From: Escallonia rubra
Taxonomy: Eukaryota; Streptophyta; Magnoliopsida; Escalloniales; Escalloniaceae
DNA length: 64,000 nt
Assembly: GCA_033065855.1 (NCBI GenBank)
Contig: JAVXUO010000749.1
Coordinates: 124,001 to 188,000, forward strand
Reading direction: 5' to 3'
Below, piece after piece: positions 10,234 through 22,944 of this stretch (the first letter of the stretch is position 1; each line of letters starts with the position of its first letter). The notes beneath the pieces are model-generated. The model was not told the DNA's origin, did not search any database, and worked only from the letters and a program-made list of their open reading frames with translations. The position numbers were made by a program, and so were the translations under genes.

Positions 10234-13081
10234 CATTACAAGAAAAAAGTTCACCAGTGACAACAAATGTTGTCACAAAAAAAGTACAAAGTTGTCATTG
10301 AATGTTAGAGTGACAAGTTTTTGTTGTCAAAAGGGTCGTCACTGTAGGCCTGTCACTAAAGACTTTAAGTGATAACCTTGCATAAGTTGTCACTAAATCT
10401 AAATTTCGTGTGAACATCTAAATTGTCACTTTTGCAAGCACTCTAGTAACAATCTTGTTGTCACCTAATATCCTCAAATGTTGTCACCATAACTCCATGT
10501 TGTCAATAGAACCCTCATTACATACTAGACGTTGAGATTTGGTAACAAAATATATGTCATTAGGGATGACCTTCAATTTTGTCATAGCAAATAACTGATG
10601 GATTCAATATCGTCACAATTATCGTTTGTGACAAAGTTTTATTTGTCAATAATCATATTTGTGACAGTTCTATGTTGTCCCTAGATTACTGGTTGACAAT
10701 TTTTCGTTGTCACCATTTTAGTTTCCATGTTGTCAATAGAGATGCTATCCACAAATTTATATTCAAGTATCGATAACAATAATAACTTGTCACACTTTTC
10801 TTATACCCTGTATATATTGCTCTTGAACAAATAACAAGAATAAACTTCAAATTTAATCGAAAAATCATTCATTAGAAAGACACCATCCGTTGCAAAAGTT
10901 TGCTTAATCTTAACATAAACAAAAAGCCAATCCCTTCACGAAATAACTCAGTAAAATAACTCTGGGAGTAAGATTGTTGTTGCCTCTTCGTTTGCACTAC
11001 CTTAAGCTTAATCCCAACAATTGGTTGCCTCTTTGTCCGCGATACGTTATGCTCAATCCCAACAATCCTTTTTCACACTGCATACAAAATATGACACGAT
11101 CAAATGCCAAAGCAAGACAATATAGTTTTAAAGGATTTTAAGACTTGCAAATTTTAGTAAAACTAGGACTAATCAAGACTGCTAAAGGTTTAAATTGATA
11201 TTATTACAACATGAATTAAGACGATATACGAAGTAGTATCTATGTAATATAAGTATGTAATCTTGAAAAATGCTGACACTATGAAGTCTGGTAGGAAATA
11301 ATGACTTTCCATCAAGAGGAAGGATCGTTGTTGCCTTTTTGCACTTGTACCAACAAATATTTGGGCAGATAATTAATCTCTAATTGTGAAGCATTTCTTT
11401 CATATTTGTAGCAAGCTCGTTAGATCGTTGTTCAGCCTCCTTGACCTTTTTCTTTGTCTCCTCCAACATCATTTGCATTTGACGGTTGAACGAGGACGAG
11501 CTAGACTGAAAAAAATATTTTCGTCTCCATTGAGTTCTGATATCCCTTGAACATTCAGTTCAAGCAAAGTACCATATAACCATAGATCCTAGTGTGTTCT
11601 TTTACATATTTCTGAGCAATCTGATATAAAAAAATAAAAAAAAAACCTCCATAATGCCTACATAGTTTTGGTTGTATCGCTACATTTTTTCGTTAAATTT
11701 TTTCGTTAAAAATGGTGCAATTAACTAAGTGCAAGCGGGTGAAAAATTAATTGCCAATACGGTAGCTGGCATTTTAGTCTTGTTAGACTGCAAAAAGCAT
11801 TTATGTCTCTGTTGAATTTTGGTATCCCTCGTAACATTTGGCACAAGCAAACAATCAGATAACTATAGATCCGTAGTGTTACCATAAAACCACAGTTCCC
11901 TAGTGTGTGCTTCATCTATTCATGAGCAACCTGGTATCAAAATTAACATCGAATCCCCTCCTAATGCCTAATGCCTAATGCATGTACTAAGTTTGTAGCA
12001 GTATACAAAGTTGCTGCAATTCTTTTTCCATTTCACCACAAATTTCTTGCAATCCAACAGCTCAATTCCATTTCTAAGCAAAACCCAAAACTACAAATAT
12101 TCCTAAACATAGCCAAAATTTCTCGGTAAGGGTCTAAATACCCACGTCAACAAATATATCAAATTACGAACTTCACTTCAACACCCACTCACCACAAGAT
12201 TCTTGAAACCCGTCAAGCCATTCCAAAGAAAACCCGAAACTGCAAACAACCAAAATACAAATGCCCAAAGTTTACTAGACTATGTTTATGTACCCACATC
12301 AAGAATGATTTAACTGGCGATGAACACCAAAAATTCGTAATTGCCTAAATCCCTAATTGCATGATCAAGCCAATTAAATTACATAATCCTCCCTTCATCT
12401 ACAAATCCTTAATTACCTAAATTCAATCAACGTGCAAATATGTAAATTAAGAGAGGGAGAGAGGGAGAGAGAAATTGAGAGAAAAGAAGAAGAAGAAGAA
12501 GAAGAAAAACCTGAAGAAACACGCGCAAATGACAATTACAACTTGGAGAGACGGAGAATTATGGATGTGGATGAGAAGAGAACGGAATTTGAGAGAAGCT
12601 CTGGACTCTGGGGAGAGAAGGCGCACGTCAAAATTTTGGTGTAATGTGAAAGACGAAAAAAAGTTAAAATGAAAAACATTCCCTCCAAACATATTTTACA
12701 TCCCGCCTGAATTATTGATTAATTGATGTGAGTTTGTGACAATAACATCTTGTTAATGTTATATTGTACGCATTTTATTGTTCTACAATAGATTAAATAG
12801 TGACAACATGATATCTTGTCACTTTTTTACAGTTTTAATAGTGTTAACTTTATTTATTTTATCACAAACGATATCTTGAATTACTTCCCGCATATGAACA
12901 TCTCATGGCGCCAAGTGATTAGTGACAACTCACAATGACAACCTTTTTGTTGTCACTATATATTGTATTCTGACCAACGAAAAGTGACGACTTTTTTACT
13001 TGTCAAAATAAGTAGTCAATAGTGACAATTTTTTTGTATGCACCGAAAAGTTTGTCACTATTGACGTATTTTCTTGTAGTA
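10234..13081 (-). mobile_element. Non-autonomous CACTA (En/Spm) element, GTGACAA subterminal family
   Basis: The ends CATTACAAGAAAA and TTTTCTTGTAGTA are one substitution each away from the canonical CACTACAAGAAAA pair. A 3-bp duplication ATA flanks them (10231-10233 and 13082-13084). Dozens of TTGTCAC/GTGACAA subterminal motifs crowd roughly 10.25-10.8 kb and 12.7-13.08 kb in both orientations, as is usual for transposase-binding arrays in this superfamily. No TNP2-type transposase is present. A small coiled-coil exon at 11380-11505 and a GA-rich low-complexity tract near 12450-12510 make up the interior. Confidence 0.88.
11380..11505 (-). pseudogene. Terminal coding exon, coiled-coil (TNPA-like tail)
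   Basis: On the minus strand a good acceptor (T-rich tract plus CAG) precedes 42 codons ending in TAG at 11380-11382. The peptide runs from SSSSSFNRQMQMMLEE through TKKKVKEAEQRSNEL to a final KEMLHN. It is a short charged coiled coil of the type found at the C terminus of CACTA accessory (TNPA-class) proteins. Upstream exons were not identified, so it is most likely a residue of the parental element's second gene. Confidence 0.5.
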
Positions 13082-13084
13082 ATA

Positions 13085-14333
13085 CCAAAATATGTCATGT
13101 TGTACCATAACTATAATGAGTTTGCAAAGGATAACAAATATCATTGTATTAGGCTAATATTATAAGGCGAGTGTTAATCAACCACTTACTATTAGATTCG
13201 CATAATAAATTAAATATTATGCTTAATTATAGAACTGGTTTATAACAACGAAATGGTTTATCGTTAGTTTTATAGAACTGGTTTATAAAAACGAAATGGT
13301 TTATCGTTAGTTTTATAAAACTACATGGATTTATATATTTGCATCTTGAAGGTTTTAAATATTTTTCAGGTACAATAATAATAATGAATTATTTGATTTA
13401 ATTGTACCTTTTTTTCGAATACATATGTGATTTTTTTTCAAAATCATATATGCAATATAGCTAATTTGTTGATAGTATGGTCCCACCAAAGCAAAAAGTT
13501 GTTCTATTATTTGATTATTAATCTTATATAGTATATATATAATTGTTTGCAATGATTATGTTATGTGTAAATATATATACGTTTATTAGAGTTTTAGAAT
13601 TAGTTTTCAAATTATATAAGAATTTGCTAATATGACCCTCATTATATTTCTCGAAAATTAAATAAACTTACAAATAGGGATTAAAACTTCTTAATATAGC
13701 CCTCATATAGTTACTGTAGAATTGAATACACTTTAAAATAGGGATTACATCTAAAATATTATTTGCTTACCTTTAGATACACTAACATGTTTAGAATATA
13801 TCTTTAAATCTTTTTCAACTATCAGATTTACGAATAATCCTTATCACTATTATAACTTTAATTAATAATAATTATAAAGTCATTTGTTGGTCGTGTAGTC
13901 CCACCCAAAAAATAATGTCAATTTTTTATTTTACTAAAAGGATTCTAAAAGCTATATATTATATTGACAAATTTTATATCGATTATGCTAAAATATATTA
14001 AAATAAAATGAATATGAATTAATTGTTACATTATTTTCATTGTTTCAATCTCAATTGTAACATTATTTTTTTTCTCTTCTAAATCTAATATATAAGTTTC
14101 TTTTTTTTTTTTTAGCTATATGAATTATTATATTCATGTTCGAGAGTGCTTTTAACAATACAATAGTTAAAATTAAGTTCTAATAAATTAGTTCATTAAT
14201 TAATTAGAGTTTAAAAATGTATAGATTATTGATATTAACTTATCAAGAAATTATAATGTTCTTAATTTTATTTCACACTAGAAGTATAATGCGATGACAT
14301 GTCAAGCAAAGAAGCTATCATAATATGATGTCG
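13085..14333. other. AT-rich intergenic stretch with a 43-bp tandem duplication
   Basis: No gene is visible. Two adjacent 43-bp copies starting TATAGAACTGGTTTATA lie at 13228-13270 and 13271-13313. Confidence 0.6.
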
Positions 14334-16396
14334 TGTGAGGCCCCGATCTTAACTAGCTACTAATCATTTTATTAAGTTTAAACATATTTAAAATTGGTTG
14401 AAATAATGTAATCGTGTTATAATATTTGTTTACATAAAATAAATATCGAAATTAATTGTGGGCCCAAAATATAATTATGTAAAACCTTGGGGGTTAAAAA
14501 GTAATTGTGCAAAACCTTGGGGGGCCAATATGCAAATATGAAAAGTTGGTATAGTGGCATGCCATGTGTTGCCTTAGGATTAATTATTGGTGGTGAGTAA
14601 GCAAAAGAAACTAATAAAAAAATGGAAAGAAGCCTAAGTGGATAATTTAGAAACAAAAGAGAAGGTGGGGTTGCAAGACCTAGTCTCGGTCAAAATAGAA
14701 CAAAGAGAAGAAAAAGAGAGAAAGAAAAGAAAGGAGGGAAAGGGAGGAAGAGAAGAAGAGAAGAAGAAAAGAAGGAAAGGAAGAACAAAGGAGAGAATCT
14801 TCTTGAATTGGCTTGGCCTAAAATTCTTTAAGGTAGGTTATCTTGTTCTTTTAGGTTTTAAAGCATGTTAGAGAATTATTATGAGTAGTAGTAAAATATT
14901 TATACATATTTGCCTGAAATGATTCAAGGAGATGTGTGTTCATATATGCTGAAAACTACAAAACAGTCATGGAATTAGAGTACTTTTGATGCTTAGAAAG
15001 GTATACTTTTAGTTAAGCTATGGATTTGGGTATTGTATATGTTGCACTAGTACATGTATCGAGTATACATACCAAATTTCAGCCTATTCCCAGTACTATT
15101 GCTATGGTTTAAAATTCGTGGCTTGGAACCTATCTTGTGAAACTGTTGCTAGGCAGATTCTGAAGTTGTCTTTTTAAAGGGCTTAATATGATCTTAAAAC
15201 AATATTTTCGTGTCAAGTAAAATACCGGGATGTAGATCTTTAAGTCTAGTTTTCATAAATATATAGTTTGACTGTACAAGCCTTGTAATTAAATTGTTAT
15301 GATTTTCGGAGTACAGACTACTCCTGCTACCATTTGAAATACTGGGCAGATTAGGTTACATGTTTGGCATGTATTGTTGATAATACGGTAAATATAACTC
15401 GACAGGGGATTAAACCTCTTTTGAGGTACTTGATGAAATTCATGTTGACGTATGTACATGATTATGCATATCACGTGAAAAAAAAAAAAAAAAGTGAGTT
15501 GAGGGTGTTATTTGCCGGGGTTGGAAGTTATCCGGCCAGGGTTCTCGTTCTCGTTCATGTCTTGATAGTGCGCACTAGCTATGCGTACTAATTCTCGAAA
15601 GGAATTATTGGCGTGCCTGTGATGACGTTGGACTTCTTCTATCGAACCCGCTACATCAGTTTGGTTGCGATATGAAAAGTCTCTCGCACTCAGGGAAGGT
15701 TGGCTCGTGCATGAGGGGCATATTTGCATATTGATATTCTCGTACTTCGCTTATATTTGTCTTGAACTTTTTGTACTGTTTGGTTATTCTTGGCAAGATC
15801 AAGTTAATATTTAGGTCTTGCTTGTCATTCTCGCGTATGTTCTACAAGATTTCAAATCTTGCTCGATATGTTATTCTCGTTTCTTTTGAAGGCAAGTGTG
15901 AGCAGATGCTTGCATGTGTTACTCGATATGTTAAATTATTCTTAAGTACGTAGGTATCATATGTTCAAGTGACTTGCATGTTCATACTAACTACATAATA
16001 TGATCAAGTCATGTTTAGACTTAAAAGCACCGGATACCCTACTGAGCCATTAGGCTGACCCATTCCCGATACTTTTTTCTAGGTTCGGAGTCGGAGTATT
16101 TGCTAAGGGTCGAAGAGGATTATCTCGGGGAGACGCAAGAGTATTACGTTGGGTGAGCAACGTTTTTGATGTGCTTCTTTTATTTTAGAGTGTATTAATT
16201 GTATAAAAGAGAGGTAATCTGTAATATAATGATACGTTCAGTCTTTCCACTTACGGACGACTGTAATGTTTAAGCTTACTTCCACTGTTTATCATTTGAG
16301 GTTGTAATAAAGCTCTGTTTATCCTTTGAGGTATATGTGTTAACCAGCCTATTTAGCGTTGCGCCCCTTCCGGGGGGGGGGGGGGGGGGCGTGACA
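14334..16396. mobile_element. Probable solo LTR (2063 bp)
   Basis: It begins TGTGAGGCCCCGAT and ends GGGGCGTGACA, with the TG...CA termini of LTRs and a GC-rich inverted end pair. A perfect 5-bp duplication TGTCG flanks it (14329-14333 and 16397-16401). There are no gag-pol motifs, so a solo LTR is more likely than a full element. The length and the GGCCCC/GGGGC ends resemble long LTRs of Ty3/gypsy chromoviruses, but that family assignment is an inference. A TATAAAA-like box lies near 16202, and AATAAAG occurs near 16307. Confidence 0.72.
16372..16389. repeat. 18-G homopolymer near the LTR end
   Basis: A run of 18 G residues lies seven bases before the 3' end of the solo LTR. The exact length may be affected by sequencing. 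Confidence 0.9.
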
Positions 16397-16401
16397 TGTC
16401 G

Positions 16402-17460
16402 TGTCAGGAAAAGAAGTTATCTTGCTTTGCTAATTATATATTATTATTATATACAGATAGAGATGCTTAGTTTGAATTAGTAGCATCTTGATTTTCCATT
16501 TGCAAGCAAGTGAAAGAAATAAAATTACTAAAATTTGTCGAGAATACGGTATCTTGAAAACTCGTTTTAGTCACTATAATGATTTCGAAGGACCATAATT
16601 GCATCTAATCTTATCATTGGAGGCCTTTATTTCTCCGTTCATGAGAGAAAATGTATAATAATAATTAAGAGAACCATGAAATTTGAATTTTATGAACAAT
16701 ATTAAAATAAAAACGTACTTATAAGATAGTGAGATAACGGAAATCTTCAAAAGTTAAACCATGTGTACTTGTTACACATATTATAACATTAGGATACAAA
16801 TAGGTTATTATTAATCAAATTTCACATTCTGACATTTACGATCCAATTTTGCAGCTAAAGACCAAAAAATTGTAACTAAAGGACACATTAAAACATTTAT
16901 CTTAAAAGTAAAGCGTAAGTGAAGTAAAGTGGGGTTTGATTAAGAATTTTCTCAAAATAATGGCAAGGCAATGCAACACCAGGGTTTTGTAGTGAACAGT
17001 TTTTTTTCTTTTATCAAAAAAAATTATCAAGGCCCAATAAACACCAAAAAGTCCAAGTATCCATCTCAATGAGTACATGAGATTTTCCCATTAGCTGAGT
17101 TTGTCTCTCGTGGATTACATTGATTTAACAAATCACTGTCATACAAAAAAGTCATATTCAATGGAATTTCATGGACAAACTTGCTAAAATTGTTATCACC
17201 TTCTTAAGAATTTCTTTTTTTAGGTAAAACAATGTCTTCGTTATCTATTCACGTTAAAATATTAATAGATCATTAGACACTTAAGAGTGGATTTTTATCA
17301 CCAAGAATAACAATTGGGAAAGCCGCTTATAGCTAGCAATTAGTTTTACTTACGTAGTTACTATGATGACTCCACAAATAACAGAACGTACAAGTGTTAT
17401 AACTCAATATTGCGTTATTTGGTTGTAGAGATCAATATTGCGTTAGATATTATCGTCCCA
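16402..17460. other. AT-rich intergenic stretch
   Basis: No feature recognised on either strand. Confidence 0.4.
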
Positions 17461-17732
17461 GACTTGTCCGTTTACAATATTCGTTTTCTATTTTTTGCAA
17501 TGATGATAAAAAATAAAAAATAAAAGATTCTTTTTTTTTTGCTTACTTTTATCATTTTCTGTTATCGTTTTGGTAAAGTTACTCAAATAGTGAAAAAAAC
17601 TTAAAACACCATATGAAAAAATAGCTAACTTTTTTTTGGTAAAAATGATAAAAGTACAATAACGTATTTTCTAACTGAATACGAAAATCATGAAAATGAA
17701 AATAGAAAACGAATATGGTAAACGTACGGGCC
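17461..17732. mobile_element. Foldback MITE (family also at 33.8/41.5 kb)
   Basis: The left side reads CCGTTTACAATATTCGTTTTC and the right side GAAAACGAATATGGTAAACG, so the element is a long imperfect inverted repeat around an AT-rich loop. A second member occurs at 33817-41524, where it is split by other elements. The exact ends and TSD are unclear, and boundaries are good to about 10 bp. A hAT-like class is possible. Confidence 0.65.
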
Positions 17733-19739
17733 TAAGTTAGGGTATCTCCTTTCGGAGGCATTATGTACGCCAAAATATTTCCTAGGGTTTCTTAATATCC
17801 TCTACAGGCTAATAATATGAAATGTCCAAACTGATTTTCAAAATTAAATTAACGAAAATGCGACTTACCTCTAGCATTGCTTGGCTTGATATACAGCGAA
17901 GGAGGCAACATCTTAGGAGAGACTATCACATTGTAAAGAGAATATCCATTAAATCTTACTTGTCGCAAATATAAGAACTCCAAAATCCCACATGTCGTAA
18001 TTTTAAGAGCATGTTTCGCTTTTATATATTACATAGATATTATAGCTTGTACAAAAATAAAAATTTTCTTCATGCTCGATCAAAGTGTTTGTCTGCTTGT
18101 TTTGTATATTCACAAATCTAAACCATTCTAAACTCCTTAGAGCTGTAAATGAACCGATCCAATTACAAACTTGTCGGTCGGTTGTATGCTCGGAAGATTG
18201 TGCATGCTCGTTAGATGACCAAATTAAGTATAAACGAATTTTTCACGCATTTTTGAACATTTACGGTTCTCGAATATGTACGTGAACAAGTCGTATAGAT
18301 AATAAGTAAACAAATAATTGAAAGTAATCATATTCTTCCATTTAAATCTTAAAAGCTCAAAATAGTTAGCTAAAAACCCTCAATAATTTAAAGAGTATTG
18401 GCCTAAAATATAAAGGCTCTAAGACTATTGGCCCAACCTCAAAAACCTAACCCCGAAGGTTACTATATCTAAGTTTGTGACTTAAAGCCCACATTTAAGT
18501 TTCTTATGTTCGCTAAACCCACATGACATCGTATAACAATCGTTCCATCGCTGGCCTCTCAGTTTCTCTCCCCCTCTCTTTTTGTCTCTCTCGCCATGCA
18601 CATATCACACACCATAGAAGGTACAGCTGAAATCGGCAGTAGCCGAACATCTTATCCCGCAAAGGCGCTTTGATGTTCATCAACCTGCAGAAATCTTCAA
18701 CTTTTGGTTATTTTTCGATCAAGTCAATGGCAGGTTGCGAGCTTAAGCAATTGATACAATTCAGCAATCCCTTATCCTTCTAGCATCTTTCTTTGTTTTC
18801 ATCTCACCAAATAATTTTCCGGATTTGTGATTTGGGACGTGTCCAAACCGAAAAAAATGAGCTTGGTTTGTGTGAATAAGCAAATGACCAAGTCGAGCCT
18901 GAGTGTAGTAAACTCTAGAGCAACCGAGTTCGAACACCCATTTTAAGCTCTTGACAAACGCAAGCCCAAGATTGATCATGGCAAAATTTATAGAAACCAA
19001 GGTCTAGCATAACATTATTCAGCTTGAACTCGGTTGGTACACCTAACATATCATAGGCAACATTAATTGCTTAACACTACCGAAAGACAAGCATACGCCT
19101 GGCCGTTGCTAGTCAACTTTTTTATACTCACACTATTGCAACACTTCGCGATGACAAATATGGTTTCCTAAAATCTAGAAAGGCATGACAAAACTCTACT
19201 TTTAATGAAGCTAACTTCTTTGCGTGGCCTTAACGTAAATATGTCTATTCTATAGCTCTGATACCACTTTATGGGAACTAAACTGCTTTGACTTACCAAT
19301 TCGTCTAAGCAAAGATTTTTTCCCTTAAACATGGTACAAATGCATACAAACAATGCCACAGACATGGATAATAATATTCCGAATCCCCAATTCCGCCAAG
19401 CACCAGATCAATCCTCATGCTCCACAGAGTCTACATCTCTAACTGAGGAACCCCCCACCATTCTACCAAATATGGATGCAGCAATTGAGGTTGAGAAAGC
19501 TTTGCACCGAGATAAATAGGATGAGAAAGAAGAAAGGCAAAAAATACAAAGAAGCTGAGACTGAGTCTTCCTCATCTACCACAATTCAATAGATAAATTG
19601 CTTCTTAGCAATACTTTCTTGGATCTTGAAATTTTGAATTCAATTTAGCCCTTCTAGCACTCACTGAAACCAGCCAGAGTCAGATCAGCGAAGAAGGATA
19701 GAATTAGGAGAATAATTCGAGCAATTGGCTCCCTTTGGA
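17733..19739. other. Intergenic stretch, no recognised gene
   Basis: Short open frames at 18085-18285 plus and 18761-19000 minus carry no motif I recognise. A pyrimidine-rich patch lies at about 18550-18595. An open frame at 19331-19519 lies just upstream of a LINE endonuclease remnant and might be part of its first ORF, but this cannot be shown. Confidence 0.4.
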
Positions 19740-20080
19740 CAATTAAATAGTTCTCCTAGGGGTAAAATTTGGATTGGTTGGGACTCCAATATTTTTCTGA
19801 TTAGTAAAATCAGCGAGACTGACCGAAGTTTTTCATTGTTTAGTGACATAAATTACCTTTCAAATCTCTTTCTTAGCCTCATTTGTTAATGGTTCTAACG
19901 ATGATAACCATAGATCTGAGTTGCGGAGAAATTTGGATTATCACTCCCAATTATGGAAATGTAAGGCTTGGTGTATTATTGGGGACTTTGATGCTTTTAG
20001 ATTTAAAAGTGGAAATGCGGATGGATGTGGTTGCAATAAATACATGTGTGGCAAATTGCCTCGGAAAAAATCCCCTCGAG
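19740..20080 (+). pseudogene. LINE (L1-type) endonuclease-domain remnant
   Basis: Frameshifted plus-strand reading gives GKIWIGWDSNIF, then a stretch aligned with the linker before WCIIGDFDAFRF. The pattern (G)(K/R)IW(I/V)xWD followed by a GDFNA-like motif is characteristic of the apurinic-like endonuclease of plant L1 elements. Stops and frame changes show it is dead. It may be the 5' part of the same LINE whose RNase H tail lies at 22.95-24.65 kb on the same strand. Reverse transcriptase motifs between the two were not found. Confidence 0.65.
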
Positions 20081-20667
20081 GATTTTAATTCAAAGTCGCC
20101 ATCTCTTTTGATTAAATGAAAAGAAAAAACTAGAAATGACTCAAAGGTGTTCAAAAGACGACTAGTCCATCGAAACCAAGAGATGGGTATGGGAAGGCAA
20201 CCGTCACGCCCTTTCGGTCTTTACTTCATTTTTATTGAACTTTGGCCTTAGAAACACATAGCATGCAAAATATGATAAAGCTAACCCTAAATTAATTTTT
20301 ATGTTTTTTTCTTGAACTCGACATCCGGGGTTAAATTGCCTACTTATCGTACTAATCTATATTTTGGTCCTAAACTTAGACTGAAAAATGTAAAAGACTC
20401 TTTTGATTTATAATAGAAATGTGCTTAGGGGAATGGGAGAAGTGAATTTCTCTGCTCACAGTAGAATCCGCTCCGTGCTCGAGTCAATCTGTGTTCCACC
20501 GTACAAAAGTCTCTCCTTAACCAACTAGTGCCAAAACATGTATGTGTTTCTCTCAAATTCTTCTTCTGCTTCTTCTTCTGTAGAGAATTAACTACACCCA
20601 TTCTTTTTTCCTTTTCTTTTATTATCATTAAGTCCCAAGGGTTACTTCCATTTATGAGAGACTTAAG
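20081..20667. other. Unassigned stretch between LINE endonuclease remnant and foldback element
   Basis: Nothing recognisable. It may be heavily decayed LINE sequence. Confidence 0.35.
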
Positions 20668-21320
20668 GGGCCGTTTGACACACGATTTTTTTTGGCTCTT
20701 TTTTTCAGTTTTAAAATTTGAAAAAAATAGGAGTGTTTGGTAACACTTTTTTTTTCAATTTAAAAAGTGGCGTTTTAAATTGTAGAGTAAAAAAAAGGAG
20801 GAAAAAGCTCGTTTTGTTTTCACTTAATTTTTTTTTTTTGAGACCTCCACCACAACTCACCCACCGCAGCCCGGCAGCCACCAATAGCCACCTTCGGCCA
20901 CCGACAGCCACCACCGGGCGCCGTTGGGCGGTGGCCACCACCGCTGGCCGAAGGCCACCTCCGGCCGCCAACAACCACCATCGGGCGATAGCCACCTCTG
21001 GCCACCACCGCCGGCAGCCACCGTCGCCCGACAGCCACCTCCGGCAGCCGGCAACCACCACCGGGCGACAGCCACCTCCGGCCACCACCGCCAGCAGCCA
21101 CTACCGGCGACAACCGCCGGCTGCCTACCGGCCACCACAACCTCGACCACCGCTACGCCCAGCCATCGCAAATCACCACACAAAAAAAAGTCAAAATAAA
21201 AAGGGTTACCAAACACCCAAAAAAAAGGGGTTATCAAACACCCACTTGTTTTTGTAAAAAAAAAAAATTAAGCTGCTCTTTAAAAACTGAAAACAAAAAA
21301 AAAATTATGTCAAACAGACC
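20668..21320. mobile_element. Foldback MITE with a GC-rich tandem-repeat core
   Basis: The left end GGGCCGTTTGACA and the right end TGTCAAACAGACC are inverted, with further T/A-rich inverted arms (TTTTTTCAGTTTTAAAATTTG against TTTAAAAACTGAAAACAAAA). TTAA directly flanks both ends, but no 8-bp TSD is clear. The core (about 20850-21160) is a degenerate GC-rich tandem array built from GCCACC/CGGCCACCACCG-type units. The arrays of His/Arg/Pro-rich open frames on both strands here are products of this repeat, not genes. Confidence 0.7.
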
Positions 21321-22944
21321 TTAAAGTGATCTCTTTACTTTGGGAGTTACAACCCATGGACTTCCCTCGTAGGAGTTAGGGAAGACCAAAGGATCTCGGG
21401 TGAGGCTTGCCATGGGCGTAACGGTTCTAACCCGAATTACCAACAGTTTTGTTCTTGTAGCTCGTGTTGGTGTGACTTTCCTTTGGCCTTCGTGTTGGCA
21501 GACCTGTTTCTTTCGGATTAACGTAGGTGGGATATAGCATTCGGCCAGGGTTCTTGTGTGTCGTTCTTGGAGTTGCTTGTGAGCGCTTGTTTGTGCTACT
21601 GCCCACGGATGAAAGAGTGTTTTGGTTTCATAGTTCTACAAGGTGGCATTTCTCTCTCCTGTGACTTCCATGTATGTTCACATCACTAAGGTAAGCAAGA
21701 TATGATTTCTAACACTTCTCTGGGGTTGTGAGATAAGCACTTGGCTTGGGCAATAAATGAGTGTGTTTTTCCAGAGTTTATGTGAGGTCCTGACGAGCCA
21801 TGGGTGGTTTAGACTAGATCTAGTGTTTCTACGTATGGCTTTCCTGTCATTGTTGCTGCTGTTTTCAGAGATGTCTCAGGCATGACTTCTAACTTGGGTT
21901 CCTAGAGTTTAGTGTCACTTGTTTTAGCTGATACTTCCTCCGTCCAAATTATTATCGGTGTTGGTTCAGAGGTCCATTTTTTTTCCTTTTTTGGGTTTCA
22001 TGCTTTCTTTTTCCCTTGTCCGTCTGGGGTGTCGTTCTTCCTTTATTCCAACGTATATAAGGTTTGCTCATGCTAAGCAATTTCTAACATATAGTTCTTA
22101 CCGTTCCTACTTCCTTCAGCATTTTACTTCTGTATTAGGCACCGTACGTACTCCTTTAGATGGCAGAAATGGAAACGATCCACGAAAGAAGAAAATAACA
22201 GATGTTACTTAAAATCACAAGCTGAGATGAAAACAATCCCCACGGCAAGTAACTGTGAGTTACAGAAAAGGTGAACAGCAATTATGAGTTGGAAGCTGAA
22301 TTCAAGTGATCAAGTATAGATAGATCAGTTGTTGATGGACTAGGGAGTAAGATTAAATTCTATATATTGTAAATGCAAACTATATGAAAACTATGTTCTA
22401 ACAGGTAATGAGATGTATGAATACTACGTCGTAATAGGTAATAGAATTGAGTGAATGATGAAAGGTTGAAATTATATAAATAGAATGGAAATACCTTTTA
22501 ATTTTTTAATAAGATCCTAATCACTCCATATATCATAACTAGATCAAGGCCTTTTTATAACTAGAAGTTGGGCACCTTTGGTAGCCTTAGTTACGTGTAA
22601 TTTCCTTCCTAGCTCTTTAAGACTCTTGAACCAACAGGAGTCCACCCAGCTCAAAAGGGTCTGGGCCAAGGTGGACTCCTTCACAAGTGAAGACTCCTGA
22701 CTTAGGGTCAGCACATCTTCAAGCCCTAGTTGCTCTAAGGCTCCCAGCAAGCTCTATTAGAACCCAGATGACAGTCGAGGTACGCGAAAACTGTCTCAGA
22801 CAACTACAACATGCACACGTGCATGCACGCTTCCCCTCACATAATTACTTATATACACATGCGCCCGTTTGTCTTCTTTATGTTATGAGCAGGGCTGAAC
22901 CCCCCACCGCGATATTGGTTAAAGATAAATACAGGTGGTAGCAT
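21321..22944. other. Unassigned stretch, possible decayed LINE and Stowaway scraps
   Basis: No gene is recognised. ATACTTCCTCCGTCCAAATTAT near 21930 resembles a Stowaway left end without a visible partner. Open frames at 21958-22212 and 22687-22941 plus and 22544-22750 minus have no motifs. Confidence 0.35.

Noticed and set aside
20718..21257. Long Pro/His-rich open frames on both strands
   Set aside because: All arise from the GC-rich tandem-repeat core of a foldback element. Similar low-complexity peptides appear in several frames.
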